A model generated the notes under the pieces. It saw nothing but the letters and a program-made list of their open reading frames with translations. It was not told where the DNA came from and searched no databases. From Chitinophaga eiseniae (GTDB lineage: Bacteria > Bacteroidota > Bacteroidia > Chitinophagales > Chitinophagaceae), in assembly GCF_900167135.1 (NCBI RefSeq), contig NZ_FUWZ01000008.1:1-64000 (forward strand): 64,000 bases of DNA, in the 5' to 3' direction. The position numbers were made by a program, and so were the translations under genes. This document shows positions 1 through 8,498 of this stretch, in pieces; position 1 is the stretch's first letter, and every line of letters starts with the position of its first letter.

Positions 1-1763
1 GCCAGGTCGGAAGGACCTGCCTGTAGCGGTAAACCGGCTGTGCTATACCGGCACCGTAGCTCCAGGAAGTGGTCCAGCACCGTTTTATCTATCACCAGTT
101 TACAACCGCTGTCGCGGGTAATGTAACTGATCCGCTCCTCCGGATAACCGGGATCAATCGGAACATATGCGCCACCTGCTTTCAGCACTCCCAGGATGCT
201 GATCACCTGCCACTCGCTGCGTTCCAGCTGCAAGCCTACCAGATCGCCGGGCGACACCCTGTAATGTTCCTGTAAGTAACGTGCCAGCTGATTGGCATGA
301 CCATCCAGGGAACTATAACTAAAAGAGCTGTCTTTAAAGACAAGGGCTGTGCGTTCAGCCGACTGCGCCACCTGTTGTTCAAAGCAGGTAATGATCGTTG
401 CTCCTGTATCATAGCCCGGCGATTTTACTTTGAATCTGTCCAGCAGCGCCGACTCCTCTCCTTCCGTTAAATAAGGCAGGCTGTTTACCGCCATGTCAGG
501 AGTACGCAATGCTGCTTTCAACAAATTTTTAAAATGAATCAGTATATTTTTCGCTACATGTTCAGGAAACAGATCTACTGCGTAGTCCAGGGCAAGCGTA
601 AGATCCGCGCCATCCTCATATTCCAGCAAATGAAAGAAAAGATCTTCCTGCTGTTCAGGCGGCGGCAGGTACGTGATAGCAGCAGCCGCATTACCCAGGC
701 TGGTATTATAGCTGTTCTTCTGATAAGAGAAAGATACGTTATAGATATTCCCCTTCCGGTCCAGCTCCTTCAGCATATCGTATAAAGGGAAGCGCTGATG
801 ACGGTAACATTCTTTCAGTTCTGCTGCCACCAGTGGCAGCAGCTGGCTGAAAACGCGATCATCCTCTACAGGAACAGAGAATGGCAATATATTTACGAAG
901 GCGCCGAGTGTTTCCTTAAACTGTTTACTGCTGCGGTTAAAGACCGGAACGCCCAGCAACAGCGCTTCCTGGTTATTATACCGTTTATGCAGCACAAACA
1001 GCACCGCGATGAAATAATGGAAAGCCGTACAGTGATACAATTTGCAGAAGGCTGTAATTTCATAAAACAGGCTGGCTTCGATACGTATCTCCAGCCGCTG
1101 TGTGCTCATGGTATGCCTGTTATTGGCGTGAACGCAGGATTGAAAAGCGGCGGAGGTGCCTGTTCCGCCTAGTCGCTCTAACCACCAGCGGCGATCGTCC
1201 TGGTATTGATCAGATGATTTATACTGCAGCTCGTCGGCAATAAATTTCCCGTAACTGAAAGAGGGCACATCTGCTTCTGTATGACCACTAATCCATGTTG
1301 TATATAACCTGGAGACGTTGTTAAAGAAAAGCGCCATCGCATAGCCATCAAACAAGACATGATGTACTTTCGCATACCAATAGCATTTGTCATCCGAAGC
1401 CTTCAGCAGCCTTAACTTCAGCAGGCACCTTCCCGTATCGAAAACAGATTGCATATCGTCATGCATCCACTTCAGACAAACATCTGCCGCCTGTTGCTGC
1501 TGTGAGCAATCGACAACATCTATATCATATTTGATAAAGTTAGCATTGCTATTCAACGGCATATCATTAAACCCCATGTATCCCGTTTCAATAACATCCG
1601 TATGTTCCAACACGGTCGTTATTGCTTTTATCAGCAGCGGCATTTGTATTGCGCCATGAATAAGGGCATACCCTCCTACGTTGAACAAGGGCGAACGAGG
1701 ATAAATATGTTGTGTTAAGCAAATGGAATCCTGCAGGGTCGATATATTTTTCGTTGGGTTCAT
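1..1763 (-). CDS. Non-ribosomal peptide synthetase, C-A fragment (3' end beyond window)
   Basis: The reverse strand reads open from an ATG at 1763 to the left edge (about 587 residues, no stop). The first 430 residues form a complete condensation domain: the catalytic motif HHVLFDG is at about residues 134-140, and later GVPVFNR and FVNILPF match the conserved C-domain solvent-channel motifs. An adenylation domain follows (SYSSLDGHANQLARYL, then LKAGGAYVPIDP) and is cut before its ATP-binding core, so the substrate cannot be read. The gene diverges from the carbamoyltransferase/NRPS operon at 2814 and probably belongs to the same cluster. The N-terminus looks like a chain-elongation or acyl-accepting C domain. 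Domain assignment is firm; its place in the assembly line is inference. Confidence 0.9.
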   Translation of the reverse strand, partial: MNPTKNISTLQDSICLTQHIYPRSPLFNVGGYALIHGAIQMPLLIKAITTVLEHTDVIETGYMGFNDMPLNSNANFIKYDIDVVDCSQQQQAADVCLKWMHDDMQSVFDTGRCLLKLRLLKASDDKCYWYAKVHHVLFDGYAMALFFNNVSRLYTTWISGHTEADVPSFSYGKFIADELQYKSSDQYQDDRRWWLERLGGTGTSAAFQSCVHANNRHTMSTQRLEIRIEASLFYEITAFCKLYHCTAFHYFIAVLFVLHKRYNNQEALLLGVPVFNRSSKQFKETLGAFVNILPFSVPVEDDRVFSQLLPLVAAELKECYRHQRFPLYDMLKELDRKGNIYNVSFSYQKNSYNTSLGNAAAAITYLPPPEQQEDLFFHLLEYEDGADLTLALDYAVDLFPEHVAKNILIHFKNLLKAALRTPDMAVNSLPYLTEGEESALLDRFKVKSPGYDTGATIITCFEQQVAQSAERTALVFKDSSFSYSSLDGHANQLARYLQEHYRVSPGDLVGLQLERSEWQVISILGVLKAGGAYVPIDPGYPEERISYITRDSGCKLVIDKTVLDHFLELRCRYSTAGLPLQAGPSDL

Positions 1764-2813
1764 CAAGATTGCATTAAACAGTTGTGTGAATTACAAATAC
1801 GTCATCATTGCAGTTCTTACGCCTGCAAATCCGAAAATGTGCCAACAGCCTTAAACACAATGACAGCATGCGCCATTGAATAAGACCGGCATGAGTGCAT
1901 ACTGGACAGACTTTATTGGTTATTTGAGCAGCTTACGACTGGGGCAACAGGTCATCTTGTGCGCCTACAAAAGTTTGCGTACTCTTGGTGCCATTACAAA
2001 CATACCTTACCGGTAGTTAATAAAAGCCATCCCATAACAATTAAGCTAAAAGGGGCAATAAATATTATTACAAAGGAATTACGTTGACAACTCTCACTGG
2101 AATTTAAATTGTTTAAAATAGGGAAAACGCCTTCAATAGATTAGCAAAAACAATGATCTTGCGGTTAAATCAGCTATAGTAAATTGTGTCTTATCGTTCA
2201 ACTATCCACTAAACTCCTGAACAAATATCTTCTTTAAAACATCACCAAACTACATTCCATTTGTGCTATTATATTACGTTTGGAATATTGCCTGCAATGC
2301 TATTTTTTTTAATGATTACAATAATAGAAGAAAAAATATAGTTTGCCAATTTTAAAACAATTTTTTTCTCACCAACACACCCAAACACGCTACCACAGCG
2401 AATATAAATGCTACTCCGCTGCAACCGGAACAATACATCCTGTAAATAAAAAAAGTAAGTGTAAATCTTTTTCACAATTTTTATTGTATGTTTACGTAGC
2501 GCGTTAATTCCATAGTAAATTATTGATTGTTTAACTTCATATTTGTAATTCCCGGACCCTACAGTTTATAATCTGACCTCACCGGAAAGGAAAAGAACAG
2601 AGATATAAACCGTACTATACCTGGCGCTGCCAGCTTTTAATTTACCGTCAAAATAATCAGTTACACAATTAATCCATCCCTTAAAATATTTCCAACAATG
2701 AGCGAACTGTGTACTTACTCTGTATGTATATCTTTTTAAAATTGCCGCAGGCGACTGTATTTCAAAAGAGTTATTCCCAGCAATAAATTATTCCATAAAA
2801 AAATTTAATCACC
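1764..2813. other. AT-rich divergent intergenic region
   Basis: About 1.05 kb between the two divergent NRPS-cluster transcripts. It is clearly more AT-rich than its flanks and must hold both promoters. TACGTTTG at 2275-2282 and CATATTTG at 2538-2545 resemble the Bacteroidota -7 element (TAnnTTTG), but neither has a TTTG -33 box at the expected distance, so I do not assign a start site. No convincing gene, riboswitch or terminator was found here. Confidence 0.5.
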
Positions 2814-4556
2814 GTGAAAATATTAGGCATTAAAACGAGCCATGATGGTGCTTTGGCATTAATAGACAATGGCAAGCTGATTTTTTCCTACGAAATGGAA
2901 AAACTAAATAATAACAACCGGATAGAAGTTTTCAATCTGACCATGCCTGAGGTGGAAACGATATTGAACAACTACGGGTATAGCCTGCGCACGATGGACG
3001 TGGTTGCCATTGATGGCTGGAGAAATGACAAAAAAGTGGTAATGCAATCCGAAAGAGAAGAAGAATTCTCCATTACCAAAGACGCGAAGCTTGGAGAGAA
3101 CTTTACTGTCGACCTGAAGCTGGCAAAATACGGCATCCTCGTAAATGAAACCGAGGATGTATTGAAACCGGTGGAAGCGACCGTGGAGGCAGTTGGCATG
3201 TCCTATTCCAGCTACATGCATGTGACGGGGCATCTGTATTGTGCATACTGCACCAGTCCATTTGCGAAAGGCAAACAGGACTCGTATGTACTTGTGTGGG
3301 ACGGTGGCATGCCGCCGCAGCTGTTCTTTTACCAGGGATCCGATGGAAAGGTAATCAATTGCGGCCCGTTGTTTCTCATGCTGGGTGCCGTTTACCCTGA
3401 ATTCTCCTTTGAGTTCGAACCCTTTGACAAAATCAAGGGAGACGACCAGGCCTCAGGAAAATTAATGGCATACATCGCGCTGGGTAAAGTAAACGACAGC
3501 CTGCTGCAATACTTCAATGCACTGTACACAGAACTGGAAGCAGCAGTAGGCCAGGATATCACCGTCAGGAATGTTAACTGGATCACCCGCCAGTTCATTG
3601 CCCGTTCAAAAGAACATTTTCCGGCAACAGGCATTAGCAACGAAGATCTGCTCTGCACCTTCCACGTATTCCTGGAAAGCCTGCTGATAGAACGACTTAC
3701 GGCCCGTGTGCGGACCCTTTCATATCCCACGGAGAACCTGTGCTTTGTTGGCGGTTGCGCGCTCAGCATAAAATGGAACAGCCGGATAAGGGACACGCAG
3801 CTGTTCAGGAACATGTGGGTGCCGCCTTTCCCCAACGATTCAGGAAGTGCGATAGGGACCGCCTGCAGCGCTATGGCAAACAAATCGGGGCATACCGTGC
3901 TTGACTGGGACGTTTACGCTGGTCCCGGAGTGGCAGTCTCACCGGCATTAAAGGACAGCTATGCGGTAAGGCCATTTTCTGTTGCACAACTGGCCGCATT
4001 GCTGGCAGAAAAAAATGAGCCGGTAGTAGTACTTAACGGCAGAGCAGAACTTGGTCCCAGAGCGCTTGGCAACCGGAGCATCATTTCAGCGGCCACACAT
4101 CCCCGCATGAAAGACCTGCTGAACAAAGTAAAAGGCAGGGAATTCTATAGGCCCGTTGCGCCGATCTGCCTGGAAAGCGGGGCACCGGAAGTATTTACAC
4201 CGGGCACCCCTGACCCCTACATGCTTTTCGAACATATAGTAAAAGACGACTGGAGAGATAAGGTCCCTGCTATTGCACATCTTGACGGCAGCGCCAGGTT
4301 ACAAACAGTGAATGAGAACGAAAACGCAATGATATATGAGTTGTTGACCAGGTATCATGAACTGACCGGCGTCCCCTTATTATGCAATACCAGTGCAAAC
4401 TTCAAAGGAAAAGGATTCTTTCCCGACGTTCAAAGCGTGATGGAATGGGACCATGTTAATTATATATGGAGCGACAACATCCTCTATGAAAGAAAAGAAA
4501 AGTTATCCCTGCCGGAGCCCCTGGAAGGCAGTAAAGCTGTGCCGGCCCTGTATTGA
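2814..4556 (+). CDS. Carbamoyltransferase, NodU/CmcH family
   Basis: A 580-residue protein starting at a GTG. The N-terminal Kae1/TsaD-like domain opens with GIKTSHDGA (residues 5-13) and carries MHVTGH (135-140) and VWDGG, the nucleotide/metal-binding region. The C-terminal domain has the family hallmark GRAELGPRALGNRS (409-422) followed by FYRPVAP. Family members use carbamoyl phosphate and ATP, through a carbamoyl-adenylate, to carbamoylate hydroxyl or amino groups of natural products. The gene overlaps the next NRPS gene by 4 bases (TTGA), so it is very likely a tailoring enzyme of this cluster. A plausible acceptor is the Ser hydroxyl or a free amine of the peptide; that is inference. 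The likely start is the GTG because GIKTSHDG must be near the N-terminus. Confidence 0.92.
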   Translation: MKILGIKTSHDGALALIDNGKLIFSYEMEKLNNNNRIEVFNLTMPEVETILNNYGYSLRTMDVVAIDGWRNDKKVVMQSEREEEFSITKDAKLGENFTVDLKLAKYGILVNETEDVLKPVEATVEAVGMSYSSYMHVTGHLYCAYCTSPFAKGKQDSYVLVWDGGMPPQLFFYQGSDGKVINCGPLFLMLGAVYPEFSFEFEPFDKIKGDDQASGKLMAYIALGKVNDSLLQYFNALYTELEAAVGQDITVRNVNWITRQFIARSKEHFPATGISNEDLLCTFHVFLESLLIERLTARVRTLSYPTENLCFVGGCALSIKWNSRIRDTQLFRNMWVPPFPNDSGSAIGTACSAMANKSGHTVLDWDVYAGPGVAVSPALKDSYAVRPFSVAQLAALLAEKNEPVVVLNGRAELGPRALGNRSIISAATHPRMKDLLNKVKGREFYRPVAPICLESGAPEVFTPGTPDPYMLFEHIVKDDWRDKVPAIAHLDGSARLQTVNENENAMIYELLTRYHELTGVPLLCNTSANFKGKGFFPDVQSVMEWDHVNYIWSDNILYERKEKLSLPEPLEGSKAVPALY

Positions 4557-7500
4557 TTCACTTTTCCCAATTGATGCAAAACTGTATGAAAGATATGAAT
4601 TTACATGATAAAGGTTTTATACAAAGCGAACAGGCTACGCTTGTTGCGGCGTTAGAACCGGTGGAGAGCAAAGAGCGTCATGCGTCGCCGGAGGATTATT
4701 GGATTTCACAGCTGACCGGGGAGCTGCCTGTGTTAAATTTACCAGGATACAGAAACAGGCAGCTATGTACCACTTACAGCAGTGCATCTGTCAACTACAG
4801 CTTCCCACAGGAAACATTGGAGATACTAAGGTCCTTCACAGAGAAGCAACATATCACATTGTTCACGTTGTTGTCAGCTGGCGTACAGGTACTGTTACAC
4901 AAGTACGCCCGGCAATGCGATATTATAACCGGCGCATACGTCAACTGCATGTCAATGCCCTTTGAAAAGAATGAAAGCGAAAATTTGCTACCGATAAGGA
5001 CCCGGATAGATAAAGATATCAGCATTCAACAGCTGTTGAAATTGCAGCAGCATATTTTACAGGAGGCCTACACACACCGGCATTATTCGCCCGACGAGCT
5101 GCGTGCAAAACTGAATACCGGCATTACCTTCATGCCGGAAGTATATGTTGCGCTGAACGGCAACACGCCGGTGGGTGCCCCTCCCCCCGGGATCTGCTTT
5201 TCCTTTACAACGGACGATGGCCTGCAGCTGTCTATCATCTACAATGCAGATGCATACGACAACAACGCCATCAGCAGGATGGCAGGGCATTATCAGCAAG
5301 TACTCTCCGGCATGACGGAAAATGAGGTAAAACGCATCAGGGACATTAGCTATATTACCCCTGCGGAAACAACAGAGCTCCTGATGCTGAACCGCGTACA
5401 GGCGGTCAGCCAGGAAGATGAGACCATCATTGATCTCATTGAAGACCAGGCCTGCCGGCATCCCGGGAAGACAGCCATCGTGTTCAACGAACAGCAGTTT
5501 AGTTACCAGGAACTTGACAACAGATCAGACCGGCTGGCCAACTACCTGAGCGACATGGGCGTTCAGCCGGGGACCTGCGTGCTGTTATGCTTTAATAATC
5601 ACATGGACCATGCACTAACCGGCATACTCGGAATAATGAAAACGGGTGCCGCTTATGTTCCACTTGACGCCGACCTGCCAAAAGAAAGAATTGCCTATCT
5701 TATTAAGGACACCAATGCATCAATAGTAATTACCAACACCCTGGATGCGGCTTCCTTTGACCATGAATCGCTGCAGGTGATCCCACTGGATGATGAGCAG
5801 GGACAATGGCAAAAAGCATCGCCCGACAAAAAACACAGGAAAGTCCAAAAAGAAGACCTGGCCTATGTGATCTACACATCAGGCACAACCGGTGATCCCA
5901 AAGGAGTAATGATCACACAGGGAAACCTGTCGGATTATTTTAAAGGACTGGACCAGCAGACGGGCATATCGGCCAACAAGGCGAGCGCCCTGATGTCGAC
6001 ACCGGCCACTGACCTGGGAAACACCGTATTGTTCGGCTCATTGATTTATGGCAATACACTGCACCTGTTCTCAAAAGATACCTTGCGTGACGTAGGGTAT
6101 ATACATCAGTATTTTACCAGGCATGAAATTGACTGCATCAAAATAGTGCCTACCTATTGGAAGGCGCTGGAATACAGCGGGCAATACCTGCTGCCCCGAA
6201 AGATGATAATATTTGGCGGCGAGCAACTTCAGAAAAACACGGCTGACCGGATACGCGAAGCACTGCCGGGACTGCGCATCATCAACCACTACGGCCCCAC
6301 AGAAACTACGATCGGCAAGCTTCTCTATGAAATAACTGACACCGCGGACGAAGCGGCCATTCCCATCGGAAAGCCTTTCTCCAACACGTGCGTATACGTA
6401 GTGGACGAGGAGCTTTCGCCATGTGCAAAAGGTATCTGGGGTGAGCTGCTGATCGGCGGCGACGGCCTTTTCCGCGGGTACCTTAACCAGCCTGACCTGA
6501 CGGAAGAAAAGTGTGTCAGATTCAATAATGAGCGCCTGTACCGCACCGGGGATATGGTACGGATAAACGAAAAAGGCGAAATAGAATTTGGCTACCGGAT
6601 CGACAACCAGGTGAAGATACAGGGCTATCGTATCGAGCCCGGTGGCATCGAAACCGTTGTCCTGCAATACCCGTTCATAAAGCAATGTTTTGTAGCGACC
6701 GTGGAAAATGAGCATTCAGATAAATTACTGGTAGCCTACCTCCAGGTGAAAGAAGGATACTCGGACGAGGCGCTGAAGGAACACCTGCGGGAGCATCTTC
6801 CGACTTATATGATCCCATCCTTCCTCGCAACGCTTCCGGCTATCCCCATGACCTCCAATGGAAAAGTGGACAGAAAAAAACTACCCGGCGCAGACCTGCT
6901 GAAAGCATCCGGCGATTATGAGCCTCCCCATACCGAAATACAGCAAATAGTAGTGGGCATACTGGAGGAGATGTTTAACCGGGAACGCATCAGCCTGACC
7001 GACAACTTCTTTGAAATGGGTGGAGACTCCATCAAATCCATACAGGTAGCTTCGCGCCTGCGGCAGCGTGGTTATAAGCTGCAACTGAAGGATATCATCA
7101 GACATCCTGTCGTAAAGGATTTTACGGCGCAGGTGAAAGTGAATACCACAACAGGGGTGAAGGAAGATATGTTTACCGGTGCTATAACGCTCTCTCCCAT
7201 CCAGCAATACTTCTTTGAAAGTAAAAGAGGCAACTATCACCATTATAACCAATCCGTTGCGCTCCAGGCAACGGCGATAGACGAGATCAGTATCGGGAAA
7301 GCTTTCGATAAACTGGTTCAGTTCCACGATACATTACGCATCAAATACAGGCAGGAAAATGACCAAAGCTGGCATCAGTACTATGATAGCCCGGATAATG
7401 TTTATTCGTTTGAAACCATCCCCTATACGGATGAAAGCACTATACCGGAAAAGACGGCAGCAGCAGGCAAAAGCCTGAACATCAAACAAGGTCCGCTGAT

Positions 7501-8461
7501 GAGGGTATGCCTCTTCAAAGGAGGCGCGACAGACGTGCTGTATATTGTAATCCATCATTTACTGACAGACGGGGTATCATTCCGGATACTGATAGAGGAC
7601 CTTACCAACCTGTACAACAAATACCGGCATGGGTCGGGTTTTGACCTGCAGAATAAAAGCGCTTCTTTTAAGGAATGGATGGTAAAACTGCAGGAATATA
7701 CCAAAAAGGACACGGTACGGGCAGAGCTTCCCTATTGGCTGCACGTGGCAGACAGCAGGGCAGACCGGATAAGTACCATGACAGCCGTCAGCAATACGAT
7801 CGCTGACAGGGATATCGTTTCATTCAGCATCGGTAAAACCGCAACTGCCGACCTGTTAACCAGGTGTTACCGCAAACACAATACAGAGATAAACGAAATA
7901 CTTATCACGGCGCTGTGCCTGGCCCTCCAGGAAGTGTTCCATACCAGGAAGGTGCTGTTGAACCTGGAAGGACACGGCCGGGAGGATATCGGGTTGGATG
8001 CGGATATTTCAAGGACCATGGGGTGGTTTACCAGCATATTCCCGGTTTATTTTGACCTGCACACTACAGTCGGCTATATTGATACGCTGTTAGCAATAAA
8101 GCGCACGCTGAACACCGTCCCGGCAAAAGGCATTGGTTACGGGCTGCTGAAATACCTCTCCGGCGCGGACGGCCTGGATGTACAGCCGGAAATCACCTTC
8201 AATTACCTGGGCGATTTCTCTTCCGGCTTAAGCAGCAATAACAGTAATGTATTCCACAACGTGAAATTCAACTACCAGGATGCTGATACACAAACCACCT
8301 GTGGCGATAAACTGAATTTTACCGGAGTCATAACAGATCAGCAGCTTTGCATGTACATTAATTTCAACAGGCTTTTGTTTAACAAGATGCAGGTAAAGAT
8401 GCTGGGTGAGGCCTTTAATAATCATCTGTTAAAAATAATTGATCAAATAGTGCTCCACTAA
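4553..8461 (+). CDS. NRPS module 1: half-C, A (predicted Asp), T, E
   Basis: Up to 1302 residues. The longest reading starts at a TTG overlapping the upstream stop; ATGs at 4574, 4586 and 4595 are alternatives. Residues about 48-285 are only the C-terminal lobe of a condensation domain (from EDYWISQL, through ITGAYVN and the HRHYSPDELRAKL block); the lobe with HHxxxDG is absent. An adenylation domain follows (TSGTTGDPKG at 442-451, YGPTETT, YRTGD, NGKVD). The T domain has GGDSIKS with Ser826 as phosphopantetheine site. The C-terminus is a full epimerization domain (HHLLTDG at 1001-1007, EGHGRE, GWFTSIFP, FNYLGDF). Pocket residues aligned by eye to GrsA read D-L-T-K-I-G-H-I-G-K, one change from the published Asp code, so the module should make thioester-bound D-Asp. 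Confidence 0.93.
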   Translation: MIHFSQLMQNCMKDMNLHDKGFIQSEQATLVAALEPVESKERHASPEDYWISQLTGELPVLNLPGYRNRQLCTTYSSASVNYSFPQETLEILRSFTEKQHITLFTLLSAGVQVLLHKYARQCDIITGAYVNCMSMPFEKNESENLLPIRTRIDKDISIQQLLKLQQHILQEAYTHRHYSPDELRAKLNTGITFMPEVYVALNGNTPVGAPPPGICFSFTTDDGLQLSIIYNADAYDNNAISRMAGHYQQVLSGMTENEVKRIRDISYITPAETTELLMLNRVQAVSQEDETIIDLIEDQACRHPGKTAIVFNEQQFSYQELDNRSDRLANYLSDMGVQPGTCVLLCFNNHMDHALTGILGIMKTGAAYVPLDADLPKERIAYLIKDTNASIVITNTLDAASFDHESLQVIPLDDEQGQWQKASPDKKHRKVQKEDLAYVIYTSGTTGDPKGVMITQGNLSDYFKGLDQQTGISANKASALMSTPATDLGNTVLFGSLIYGNTLHLFSKDTLRDVGYIHQYFTRHEIDCIKIVPTYWKALEYSGQYLLPRKMIIFGGEQLQKNTADRIREALPGLRIINHYGPTETTIGKLLYEITDTADEAAIPIGKPFSNTCVYVVDEELSPCAKGIWGELLIGGDGLFRGYLNQPDLTEEKCVRFNNERLYRTGDMVRINEKGEIEFGYRIDNQVKIQGYRIEPGGIETVVLQYPFIKQCFVATVENEHSDKLLVAYLQVKEGYSDEALKEHLREHLPTYMIPSFLATLPAIPMTSNGKVDRKKLPGADLLKASGDYEPPHTEIQQIVVGILEEMFNRERISLTDNFFEMGGDSIKSIQVASRLRQRGYKLQLKDIIRHPVVKDFTAQVKVNTTTGVKEDMFTGAITLSPIQQYFFESKRGNYHHYNQSVALQATAIDEISIGKAFDKLVQFHDTLRIKYRQENDQSWHQYYDSPDNVYSFETIPYTDESTIPEKTAAAGKSLNIKQGPLMRVCLFKGGATDVLYIVIHHLLTDGVSFRILIEDLTNLYNKYRHGSGFDLQNKSASFKEWMVKLQEYTKKDTVRAELPYWLHVADSRADRISTMTAVSNTIADRDIVSFSIGKTATADLLTRCYRKHNTEINEILITALCLALQEVFHTRKVLLNLEGHGREDIGLDADISRTMGWFTSIFPVYFDLHTTVGYIDTLLAIKRTLNTVPAKGIGYGLLKYLSGADGLDVQPEITFNYLGDFSSGLSSNNSNVFHNVKFNYQDADTQTTCGDKLNFTGVITDQQLCMYINFNRLLFNKMQVKMLGEAFNNHLLKIIDQIVLH

Positions 8462-8498
8462 ACCGGGCAACTTTCTATACAAGCTATTAATTGAACAT

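Noticed and set aside
2540..2580. Possible Bacteroidota promoter before the carbamoyltransferase
   Set aside because: A -7-like CATATTTG is present but no TTTG at the right distance; not enough to call.
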